This document shows positions 1-6,569 of a stretch of DNA of 14,347 bases, piece by piece. The DNA is from Sphingomonas sp. GTDB lineage: Bacteria; Pseudomonadota; Alphaproteobacteria; Sphingomonadales; Sphingomonadaceae. The notes beneath the pieces were generated by a model. The model was not told the DNA's origin. It saw only the letters and a program-made list of their open reading frames with translations, and did not search any database. Within the stretch, counting starts at the first letter, position 1. Each line of letters opens with the position of its first letter. The stretch is from the NCBI GenBank assembly GCA_019247755.1, contig JAFBAM010000042.1, positions 1-14,347 of the forward strand, in the 5' to 3' direction. A program made the translations under genes and the position numbers.

Positions 1-12
1 TAGTCAGTTGGG

Positions 13-489
13 GTGGCCGATCGTTACATCACGCCTGAAGGGCTGGCGCGCATCCGCGCGGAATATGACGAATTGCTCGGAACCGAGCGGCCGAAGATCG
101 TCGAAGTCGTGTCATGGGCGGCCTCGCTCGGCGATCGGTCGGAGAACGCCGACTATCTCTACGGCAAGAAGCGCCTGCGCGAAATCGACCGGCGGCTCGG
201 GTACCTGTCGAAGATTATGAAGCAAGCCAAGGTCGTCGACCCATCGAAGCAGCAGGCCCGCGACCAGGTTCGGTTCGGCGCGACGGTTGAACTCGCCGAT
301 GAGGACGACAATCGCCGCAGCATCACCATCGTCGGCGATGACGAGACCGACGCGGCGGCGGGCCGGATCGGGTGGAGCGCTCCCCTCGCCCGCGCCCTCA
401 TTGGCGCGAAAGTCGGAGATGAGCGTATCGTGCGGCTGCCGGCAGGCGAAAAATCTTACGAGGTAATGGCGATCTCTTACCCGGACTAA
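13..489 (+). CDS. greB: Transcription elongation factor GreB
   Basis: GreB binds in the secondary channel of RNA polymerase and stimulates cleavage of the backtracked nascent RNA, so that stalled complexes can restart. The 158-residue length is that expected for GreB. The N-terminal coiled coil covers about residues 1-75, with the tip motif GDRSENADY at 40-48, including the acidic residues D41 and E44 that coordinate catalytic Mg2+. The following run YGKKRLREIDRR (residues 50-61) favours GreB over GreA. The FKBP-like C-terminal domain starts near residue 85 and holds IGWSAPLARALIGAKVGD. The start is GTG at 13; only 12 bases lie upstream in the window, so the ribosome binding site and promoter cannot be judged. 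The TAA stop overlaps the stop of the convergent PPK2-family gene. I see nothing unusual in the protein. Confidence 0.95.
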   Translation: MADRYITPEGLARIRAEYDELLGTERPKIVEVVSWAASLGDRSENADYLYGKKRLREIDRRLGYLSKIMKQAKVVDPSKQQARDQVRFGATVELADEDDNRRSITIVGDDETDAAAGRIGWSAPLARALIGAKVGDERIVRLPAGEKSYEVMAISYPD

Positions 490-1208
490 GCGACGCGTGG
501 CGCCGACACGAGCTGCGGGGGCTCCGCGGGCATCGCCTTCGACCAGGCCTCGGCAATCGCCTCCAGCGCGGCCACAGCGGCCAGCTGCTCGTCATCGCCG
601 TCAATCGTCCGCCATGGCGACCAGCGTGTGTCCGTATTCGCCCTCAACTCTTCCAGGGCCCGTTGGTAGGCCGGATCGTCGGCGCGGATGAAATCGTCGA
701 CCGCGACCCGCGTTCGCCACGGGCTCGCACGACGTCTTGCGAGGCGCTGCTCCTGCACGTCCGCGCTGACGTCGAAATAGAGCTTCACCAGCAGCGTCCC
801 ATAGTCGCGCTGCTGCGCTTCGAATTCGTTGATCTCGTCGAAGACGCGCGGAACCGATTCCTCAGGGGTCCGGCTGAGAACGCGATCATCGAGCACACGT
901 CGATACCAGGTTCGATAGAAGATCGACGTGTGACCCGCCGGTGGAAGTTGCCGCCAGAACCGTGCCAGCCAGTGTCCCTCGCTCGTTTCCCGGCGATCGT
1001 ATCCGGTCGAATGGACCGTGAAGTGGCAGGGGTCGAACGCCGCTGCGAGCTGCCTGAGCGCATTCTTCTTCCCCGAGCCGTCGGCACCTTCGAGCAGGAT
1101 GATTGCGCGGCGGCCGTGCGCGATCTGCGGCAGTTGAAGCTCGCCAATATGTTCGCGAAGCGCCGATAGCGCCGGATTCGAAGACCCCGCCACCGACGCA
1201 AGGTGCAT
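486..1208 (-). CDS. PPK2-family polyphosphate kinase homologue with altered Walker B motif
   Basis: PPK2 enzymes transfer phosphate between polyphosphate and AMP, ADP or GDP. This 240-residue protein matches a single PPK2 domain: a P-loop LEGADGSGKKNALRQL at 39-54 (family norm is close to EGxDAAGKGGAI), HWLARFWRQLPPAGH at 79-93, IFYRTWYRRVL at 96-106, EINEFEAQQRDYGTLLVKLY at 125-144 and the late TDTRWSPWRTID at 192-203. The family's Walker B stretch normally reads FDRSWY; here the aspartate is Tyr98 (codon TAT at 917-915). The P-loop is also atypical after its GK. It may be a diverged enzyme with another substrate or an inactive relative; I cannot tell which. I prefer the ATG at 1208, 40 bp after the aspS stop; a TTG at 1262 would give 258 residues and overlap aspS by 14 bp. 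Neither has a strong ribosome binding site. It is probably cotranscribed with aspS. Confidence 0.8.
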   Translation of the reverse strand: MHLASVAGSSNPALSALREHIGELQLPQIAHGRRAIILLEGADGSGKKNALRQLAAAFDPCHFTVHSTGYDRRETSEGHWLARFWRQLPPAGHTSIFYRTWYRRVLDDRVLSRTPEESVPRVFDEINEFEAQQRDYGTLLVKLYFDVSADVQEQRLARRRASPWRTRVAVDDFIRADDPAYQRALEELRANTDTRWSPWRTIDGDDEQLAAVAALEAIAEAWSKAMPAEPPQLVSAPRVA

Positions 1209-1248
1209 CCAATTGGCGTCGCTTACAATGCGCTTGCAGCTGTTTCCG

Positions 1249-3024
1249 TCAGCTGTCGGCAACGACCTTGATGCTCAGTTCCTTGAGCTGCTTTGGCATG
1301 ACCGCCGCCGGAGCGTTCATCATCAGGTCCTCAGCCTTCTGGTTCATCGGGAAGAGGATAACTTCACGGATGTTCGGTTCGTCAGCGAGCAGCATGACGA
1401 TGCGGTCAATGCCTGGAGCGGAACCGCCGTGCGGCGGTGCGCCGAACTTGAACGCGTTGATCATGCCCGCGAAGTTCGTGTCGACCTCGTCCTTCGTATA
1501 GCCGGCGATTTCGAACGCTTTATACATGATGTCTGGACGGTGGTTCCGGATCGCGCCGCTGCTCAGCTCCACGCCATTGCAGACGATGTCGTATTGCCAG
1601 GCGAGGATTTCGAGCGGGTCCTTGGTCTCCAGCGCCTCCAGCTCGCCCTGCGGCATCGAGAAGGGGTTGTGGCTGAAGTCGATCTTCTTCTGCTCTTCGT
1701 TATACTCGAACATCGGGAAGTCGACGATCCAGCAGAAGCGGAACGAGCCCTTCTCGATGAGGTCAAGCTGCTCGGCGACGCGCGTCCGAGCGAGACCGGC
1801 GAGCTTCGCCGCTTCCTCTTCCTTGCCGGCGGCGAAGAAGATGCCGTCGTCAGGGCCGAGGCCCATTTCATCAGCCAGGCGGTTCATGCCCTCCTCGCCA
1901 TGGTTCTTGGCGATCGGGCCGCCCCATTCCCCGCCCTTGCGGGTAGCATAGCCGAGACCCGCGAAGCCCTCGCTCCGTGCCCACTCGTTCATATCGTCGA
2001 AGAACTTGCGGCTCTTCTCGGCGGTCTTCGGAGCGGGCACCGCGCGCACGACCGCGCCCTTTTCGACCAGCCCCGCAAACAGACCGAAGCCTGAGCCCTT
2101 AAAATGGCCGCCAACGTCGCTGATCAGCAATGGGTTGCGAAGATCGGGCTTGTCGCTGCCGTACTTCAGCAGCGCTCCCCTGTAGGGGATGCGCACAAAT
2201 TCGCCCGGCGGCGTCACGGTTCGACCGTTGGCGAATTCCTCGAAGACGCCCGCCAGGACCGGCTCGATCGCGTTGAAAACATCGTCCTGAGTGACGAAGC
2301 TCATCTCGAAATCGAGCTGGTAGAACTCACCGGGTGAGCGATCCGCGCGGGCGTCCTCGTCACGGAAGCAGGGAGCGATCTGGAAGTAGCGGTCGAAGCC
2401 CGCGACCATGATCAGCTGCTTGAACATCTGCGGCGCCTGCGGAAGCGCGTAGAACTTGCCCGGATGGACGCGGCTGGGAACGAGGTAGTCGCGCGCGCCC
2501 TCGGGCGAGCTGGCGGTCAGGATCGGCGTCTGAAACTCGGTGAAGCCTTGCTCGATCATGCGACGGCGGATTGACGCAATGACTGCGGACCGAAGCATGA
2601 TGTTGGCGTGAACCTGCTCCCGGCGGAGGTCGAGGTAGCGGTACTTCAGCCGGATCTCCTCCGGATACTCCTGTTCGCCGAAGACCGGCATCGGCAGCTC
2701 GGCGGCAGCCGACTGAACAGTGACATTCGCCGCCCGGACCTCGATCTCGCCGGTCGGGAGGTTCGGGTTCACCGTTTCCTTCGACCGGGCAACGACCTCG
2801 CCTTCGATTGTCACAACGGACTCAACGCGGATCCGGTCGAGCGTCTTGAATGCAGCGGAATCCGTGTCGGTGACGATCTGCGTGATGCCGAAATGGTCGC
2901 GCAGGTCGACGAAGAGGAGGTGGCCGTGGTCGCGCTTGCGATGAACCCATCCCGACAGTCGGACCGTTTCGCCGACGTTGCTGGCGCGCAACGCTGCGCA
3001 ATGGTGGGTACGGTAGGCATGCAT
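1249..3024 (-). CDS. aspS: Aspartyl-tRNA synthetase (AspRS), likely non-discriminating type
   Basis: This class II synthetase charges tRNA-Asp with aspartate in the cytoplasm. From the ATG at 3024 it has 591 residues, the usual bacterial size. The order is an OB-fold anticodon-binding domain (about 1-105, with LSGWVHRKRDHGHLLFVDLR at 23-42), the flipping loop SPEGARDYLVPSR at 173-185, class II motif 2 FQIAPCFRDEDARADRSPGE at 214-233, the bacterial GAD insertion in the middle, and motif 3 GSAPGIDRIVMLLADE near the end. The histidine at position 33 is the residue linked in other bacteria to relaxed specificity, meaning that tRNA-Asn is also charged with Asp. The open frame extends back to a TTG at 3102, but homologous sequence starts at MHAYRTHHC, so that extension is rejected. 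The gene is divergent from rnd, and the PPK2-family gene follows on the same strand. Confidence 0.97.
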   Translation of the reverse strand: MHAYRTHHCAALRASNVGETVRLSGWVHRKRDHGHLLFVDLRDHFGITQIVTDTDSAAFKTLDRIRVESVVTIEGEVVARSKETVNPNLPTGEIEVRAANVTVQSAAAELPMPVFGEQEYPEEIRLKYRYLDLRREQVHANIMLRSAVIASIRRRMIEQGFTEFQTPILTASSPEGARDYLVPSRVHPGKFYALPQAPQMFKQLIMVAGFDRYFQIAPCFRDEDARADRSPGEFYQLDFEMSFVTQDDVFNAIEPVLAGVFEEFANGRTVTPPGEFVRIPYRGALLKYGSDKPDLRNPLLISDVGGHFKGSGFGLFAGLVEKGAVVRAVPAPKTAEKSRKFFDDMNEWARSEGFAGLGYATRKGGEWGGPIAKNHGEEGMNRLADEMGLGPDDGIFFAAGKEEEAAKLAGLARTRVAEQLDLIEKGSFRFCWIVDFPMFEYNEEQKKIDFSHNPFSMPQGELEALETKDPLEILAWQYDIVCNGVELSSGAIRNHRPDIMYKAFEIAGYTKDEVDTNFAGMINAFKFGAPPHGGSAPGIDRIVMLLADEPNIREVILFPMNQKAEDLMMNAPAAVMPKQLKELSIKVVADS

Positions 3025-3137
3025 GATGAATTCGGCCCGTTCAGCGAAAAATTGTGGAGAAAAACGCGCGCCGCGCTTCACTGGGACGAACCTTTTTGTC
3101 AACCCGCGAGGGCATCGCTAAAGCGCCCGCAGGACTC
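3025..3137. promoter_or_regulatory. Divergent intergenic region between aspS and rnd
   Basis: These 113 bases must hold the start signals for both aspS (leftward) and rnd (rightward). On the minus strand there is an exact TTGACA hexamer (3102 down to 3097), a plausible -35 element for aspS, but no convincing -10 sequence 16-18 bases beyond it. On the plus strand I see no clear sigma-70 pair. An AGGA at 3131-3134 lies only 3 bases before the rnd ATG. I saw no T-box-like or other tRNA-sensing leader; the aspS leader is too short for one. Confidence 0.35.
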
Positions 3138-4325
3138 ATGCGTATCCATCCACTGATTACCAAGTCGGAAGACCTCAAGGCCCTCGTCGACCGTCTCTCA
3201 AAGCAGCCTTTCATCGCCGTGGACACCGAGTTCATGCGCGAGAATACCTATTGGCCCGACCTCTGCCTGATCCAGGTGGCGAGCAGCGAGGAAGCAGCCG
3301 CCATCGATCCGAAGGCCGAGGGCATCGACCTCAAGCCCCTGCTCGACCTGTTCGTCCGCGATTACAACGTGCTGAAGGTATTTCACGCCGGCGGGCAGGA
3401 CCTCGAGATCATCCACAATCTCACGGGTAAGGTCCCTCACCCCTTATTCGATACGCAGATCGCGGCCATGGCGCTCGGGCATGGCGAGCAGATCGGTTAC
3501 TCCAACCTGATCGAGAGCCTGCTCGGCCATAGTCTCGACAAGGGAGCGCGGTTCACGGACTGGAGCCGCCGTCCGCTCGATAAGCGCCAGATCGACTATG
3601 CGATCGCCGACGTCACGCACCTGGCGGCGGTGTTCCCGCGGATGGTCGAGAAACTGAAGAAAACGGGGCGCGGCGCATGGCTGGATGAGGAGATGGAGCG
3701 GCTCGCCGATCCGTCCAGCTTCGCCTTCCCGCCGGAGGATGCCTGGAAGCGCCTGAAGCTGCCGAGCCGTAACCCGGCAGTGCTGGGGCGGCTAAAGGCG
3801 CTAGCCGCTTGGCGGGAGACCGAGGCCCGCTCGAAGAATTTGCCGCGCGGGCGCATCATCAAGGACGATACGCTGAACGAGATCGTCCTCCATCCACCCA
3901 AGAATCAGGATGACCTCGGCCGGGTGCGCGGCCTCTCCGCCGGATGGCGAACGAACGATATCGGCGGGCGGCTGATCGGCGCGATCCAGAATGCCAAGCC
4001 GCTTGGGCCGGATGAGCTGCCCGATCGGGAACCGCGACGGCCCGGCCTTACCAAGGATGCGGCATTGGTCAGTGACCTTCTGAAGCTGCTGCTCAAGATC
4101 CGCGCCAAGGAAACGGGTGTCGCCGCCCGCCTGATTGCCCGATCAGACGACCTCGAGGCGCTTGCCGCCGGTGTCCGCAAGAACCTGAATATTCTGGCGG
4201 GCTGGCGCTACGAGCAATTCGGCAAGGATGCGCTCGACCTGGTCGAGGGCCGGCTGGCCTTCGGAATCGAGAATGGCAAGCTCAAGATGAGCCGGGTGGC
4301 CGTCAAAGAAACGGTCGATGCGTAG
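3138..4325 (+). CDS. rnd: Ribonuclease D
   Basis: RNase D is a 3'-5' exoribonuclease that trims tRNA precursors and other small RNAs. The 395-residue protein has the DEDDy catalytic set: D29 and E31 in AVDTEF, D88 in FHAGGQDLE, and Y154 and D158 in IDYAIADVTHL. An HRDC domain follows at about 203-285 (RNPAVLGRLKALAAWRETEA, then LPRGRIIKDDTLNEIV), and a second, weaker HRDC-like region fills the C-terminus, which is the usual RNase D architecture. The frame is open back to 3054, but the conserved sequence begins at MRIHPLITK and an AGGA precedes this ATG, so 3138 is chosen. Its last 8 bases overlap the I78-type lipoprotein gene. It is divergent from aspS, an association I recall in other alphaproteobacteria. 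Confidence 0.95.
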   Translation: MRIHPLITKSEDLKALVDRLSKQPFIAVDTEFMRENTYWPDLCLIQVASSEEAAAIDPKAEGIDLKPLLDLFVRDYNVLKVFHAGGQDLEIIHNLTGKVPHPLFDTQIAAMALGHGEQIGYSNLIESLLGHSLDKGARFTDWSRRPLDKRQIDYAIADVTHLAAVFPRMVEKLKKTGRGAWLDEEMERLADPSSFAFPPEDAWKRLKLPSRNPAVLGRLKALAAWRETEARSKNLPRGRIIKDDTLNEIVLHPPKNQDDLGRVRGLSAGWRTNDIGGRLIGAIQNAKPLGPDELPDREPRRPGLTKDAALVSDLLKLLLKIRAKETGVAARLIARSDDLEALAAGVRKNLNILAGWRYEQFGKDALDLVEGRLAFGIENGKLKMSRVAVKETVDA

Positions 4326-4605
4326 AGCGGTCGTCGCGAGTCTTTTGCTGCTGGCGGCTTGCTCGACGACCCAGACTCCAGTCCATGGCGATACTCCCGG
4401 CCATCAATGCAAGACCGAGGGCACGGAGCAGTTTGTCGGCCAGGCCGGCACAGGCGAGACCGGAGCAGCGATCATGCACGCAAGCAACGCGGGCGTGCTT
4501 CGCTGGGCGCCGCCCGGTGTGATGCTCGCGATGGATTTTCGGGAAGACCGAGTGACCGTCTGGCTCGATCCCGCAGGCAAGATCACACAGATCCGCTGCG
4601 GCTAG
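4318..4605 (+). CDS. Small lipoprotein with peptidase inhibitor I78-type domain
   Basis: This 95-residue protein starts with a lipoprotein signal peptide: RR, then a hydrophobic core, then the lipobox LAAC with Cys15. Ser16 at +2 suggests outer-membrane sorting. The rest resembles the proteinase inhibitor I78 family: a QFVGQAGT stretch at 38-45, an RWAPPGVMLAMDFREDRV block at 62-79 (family pattern R-x-x-x-PG, then T-x-D-x-R-x-x-R), and the terminal DPAGKITQIRCG at 84-95. Cys31 and Cys94 could form a disulfide. A serine protease inhibitory role in the periplasm follows from the family only; no target can be named. The ATG lies inside the 3' end of rnd (8-bp overlap), so translation is probably coupled to rnd. 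The stop is 4 bp from the stop of convergent hdaA. Confidence 0.85.
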   Translation: MRRAVVASLLLLAACSTTQTPVHGDTPGHQCKTEGTEQFVGQAGTGETGAAIMHASNAGVLRWAPPGVMLAMDFREDRVTVWLDPAGKITQIRCG

Positions 4606-4609
4606 ACGC

Positions 4610-5233
4610 TTAGGCCGCTTCGCCGATCATTCGTGATTCGATCAGAGCCCGCCTGACCGTCGGAAGCGACAGTCGCGCGCGCTCGGCGATCGCATAACGG
4701 TCGACCGCTTCGACCGCACGCTCCGCTGTCCAATAGTCGCGGTGCAGGCGCTCGCCCATGAAGCGCAGCGCGTCGACCGGGACATGCAGGCCGCGGTCGG
4801 CGAAGTGAAGCTGGATCAGCGCGCCGAACAAGGCGTCGTCCGGATGATCGATCCGGGCAATCGGCGTGACCGCAAGCCGGGTTTTGAGATCCGGAAGGCG
4901 CGGCGTCCAGGCGGGCGGGACTTCGTCCGCGACCATCACCAAAGGTCGTCCAGTGTCTTGCGCCTGGTTCCAGGCGTGGAACAGCTCTTCCTCGTCGCGC
5001 GTGTCTGCTTCGTCGAACAGACGCCCACCAACCCGCTCGATGAAGCTGCGCGCCAACAACGTCCGTCCAGATCGTCGTGGTCCTGTTAAAATGGTCGCCT
5101 TGACCGGCCACATGCTGAGGCGCCGGAAGTGGTCGAATGCTTCCCGGTTCGCCTGCGAGACGATGAAGCGGCTGTCCCCTTCGCTTTGCGGCCAGTCGAG
5201 CGGAAGCGCGATCTGGTCGGGGCCTTGCTTCAC
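4610..5233 (-). CDS. hdaA: HdaA, DnaA-related regulatory inactivator of DnaA
   Basis: HdaA (Hda) binds the DNA-loaded sliding clamp and promotes hydrolysis of DnaA-bound ATP, which prevents re-initiation of replication. The 207-residue protein begins with the clamp-binding motif QIALPLDW at 7-14. One AAA+ domain follows: a P-loop-like GPRRSGRT at 51-58, a Walker B-like PLVMVADEV at 97-105, and the box VII arginine-finger region LPDLKTRLA at 113-121, with R119 as the likely finger. The invariant P-loop lysine is replaced by Arg57 and Walker B has one acidic pair (D103, E104), so nucleotide binding may be unusual. There is no DNA-binding domain IV, as expected for Hda. The start is the GTG at 5233, which overlaps the stop of the upstream DUF2066 gene as GTGA. 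An open frame back to 5371 lies inside that gene and is not used. Confidence 0.9.
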   Translation of the reverse strand: MKQGPDQIALPLDWPQSEGDSRFIVSQANREAFDHFRRLSMWPVKATILTGPRRSGRTLLARSFIERVGGRLFDEADTRDEEELFHAWNQAQDTGRPLVMVADEVPPAWTPRLPDLKTRLAVTPIARIDHPDDALFGALIQLHFADRGLHVPVDALRFMGERLHRDYWTAERAVEAVDRYAIAERARLSLPTVRRALIESRMIGEAA

Positions 5234-6504
5234 TGCTCGCCCGCGGTCTGGTTCGTCGTCGGCGCCTGCGCCGGAGCAGCAGGAGGCTGGGCCGGTGGCG
5301 GCGGAAGCGCCGGCGGTTTGTCGGCGTCGGAGTGGATTTTGACCACCGAGCCCGCCGCTTCGACGACCCATCCGCGCCCGCTAAGCGCGGCAGCAAGCTG
5401 CGAAATATCGCCCTTGTAGGTGACGAGGATGTAGCTGGTGCCGCCCGGATTGATCTGCTGCGGCGAGGCGCTTTGGACGCCAGCAATGGTGCGCAGATGC
5501 GCCATCGCGAAATTGTAGAAGTTGACGTTCTTGCCGCTGACCTGGACCTGGAACGAATTGACCAGGTTCACGACGACAGGTTTCTCCTCGACCGTCGGCA
5601 ACACCGGCGGCGGCGGGAGGTTGAGCGATGGATCGCGAGCGAGCCGCCCGGCGGCCAACGCGTTGGCGTAGATCTCGTCCACACGCCGCGCACCCTCGGC
5701 CATCATGGCCGCGATGCCATCGCTGTTCTGCGCGGTCAGCGTGAAGCCGCCGACGATTTCGTTGTCCGGTCCGTGGCGAGCAATGAACCGCGCCCGAGCC
5801 GGTCCGCCCGGATACAACCGCTGGAGCTGGACCTGGGCAATCAGGATATCGGTTGCCCCGTACATATCCAGCAGGTTCCGCCACCACCCACGGCCGGGCC
5901 GCCCTGTCTGGGCTGCGTTGATCAGCAGCGGATCGGCGCCCATCCCGCTCACGCGGACATAGTCGATCGGACTTTGAGAGGTCCGGAACTGCGCCCAGGC
6001 CCGCTGCCAGGCGTTGCGAAGCTCGACGCTGGTCGCCGTACCGCCGGAAACGACGACGGGAATCAGCAGCATCGGCGACGAGCGCTGAACCTCCCCGCCT
6101 TCGACTCCCAGGAATTCGGCCGCGCGGGCTCGATCGAACAAGACGCCGAGGTCGGCGATGTACCGGTTCGGGCCGATCTGCTCGCGCTCGACGTTGATCG
6201 AGCTCACGATCTGGTCGAGCGTCCCGTCGGGCAGGTTCGGTGCCTGGCCGACCGGCGCATTGTGCATCTTGGCCCAAAGCAATTTGAAACCCTGGCGCTG
6301 AGCGATCCGCCAGCCCGCATAGCGCGCACTCTGTGCGTCGCTGCCGGTCACATCGACATGGATCCCGCCGATATCCAGCGTGTTCGAGCTGTCGAGCGGC
6401 AGGATGCCGCGCTCGCCGGACTCAAGCTGCGCGTAGAGGCCACCGGCAAGGCCGGCAGCGGCAAGGAGCAGCAAGATCGGGATGACGATACGGCGGCGCA
6501 GCAT
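5230..6504 (-). CDS. Secreted or membrane-anchored DUF2066 domain protein, function unknown
   Basis: The 424-residue protein has an N-terminal arginine-rich stretch and a hydrophobic segment (about 7-25, ending GLYAQ), fitting a signal peptide or N-terminal anchor, so it should act in the periplasm. The body matches the DUF2066 family as I know it: residues 40-290 include SARYAGWRIAQRQGFKLLWA (59-78) and PNRYIADLGVLFDRARAAEF (112-131). A second small domain (about 308-392, alternating strand and helix pattern) follows, and the tail from about 397 is rich in proline and alanine. No enzyme motif is visible. The start is the ATG at 6504; an upstream in-frame TTG at 6570 would abut purM. The TGA stop overlaps the hdaA GTG. 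The same neighbours (purM, purN, hda) surround DUF2066 genes in pseudomonads, from memory. Its role is unknown. Confidence 0.85.
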   Translation of the reverse strand: MLRRRIVIPILLLLAAAGLAGGLYAQLESGERGILPLDSSNTLDIGGIHVDVTGSDAQSARYAGWRIAQRQGFKLLWAKMHNAPVGQAPNLPDGTLDQIVSSINVEREQIGPNRYIADLGVLFDRARAAEFLGVEGGEVQRSSPMLLIPVVVSGGTATSVELRNAWQRAWAQFRTSQSPIDYVRVSGMGADPLLINAAQTGRPGRGWWRNLLDMYGATDILIAQVQLQRLYPGGPARARFIARHGPDNEIVGGFTLTAQNSDGIAAMMAEGARRVDEIYANALAAGRLARDPSLNLPPPPVLPTVEEKPVVVNLVNSFQVQVSGKNVNFYNFAMAHLRTIAGVQSASPQQINPGGTSYILVTYKGDISQLAAALSGRGWVVEAAGSVVKIHSDADKPPALPPPPAQPPAAPAQAPTTNQTAGEQ

Positions 6505-6569
6505 TCGCGGCGTCTTTTGGCGACAACGGCGTGGAAATCCAAGCGGCTTGTCTCTAGTGCCCGCCAACA
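6505..6569. promoter_or_regulatory. Compact divergent region between the DUF2066 gene and purM
   Basis: Only 65 bases separate the two start codons, so the promoters for the leftward DUF2066-hdaA pair and the rightward purMN run must overlap here or extend into coding sequence. I could not identify a convincing -35/-10 pair on either strand, and no good ribosome binding site precedes the purM ATG. I see no PurR-like palindrome and no room for a riboswitch. Confidence 0.35.

Noticed and set aside
1209..1262. TTG start at 1262 for the PPK2-family gene
   Set aside because: It needs a rare start codon within aspS, and the added 18 residues show no family similarity. It remains possible, because neither start has a clear ribosome binding site.
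1213..2094. 293-codon plus-strand open frame opposite aspS
   Set aside because: It is antisense to the conserved C-terminal half of AspRS and has low-complexity composition without recognisable motifs.
3054..3137. N-terminal extension of RNase D into the aspS-rnd gap
   Set aside because: The extra residues are not part of the RNase D family start, and the ATG at 3138 is preceded by AGGA. The extension would also consume the divergent promoter region.
4598..4618. Imperfect hairpin (GCGGCTA / TAG-G-CCGC) at the convergence of the I78 and hdaA genes, considered as a bidirectional terminator
   Set aside because: The stem is about 7 bp with a bulge and there is no T-run on either side, so it is too weak to call.
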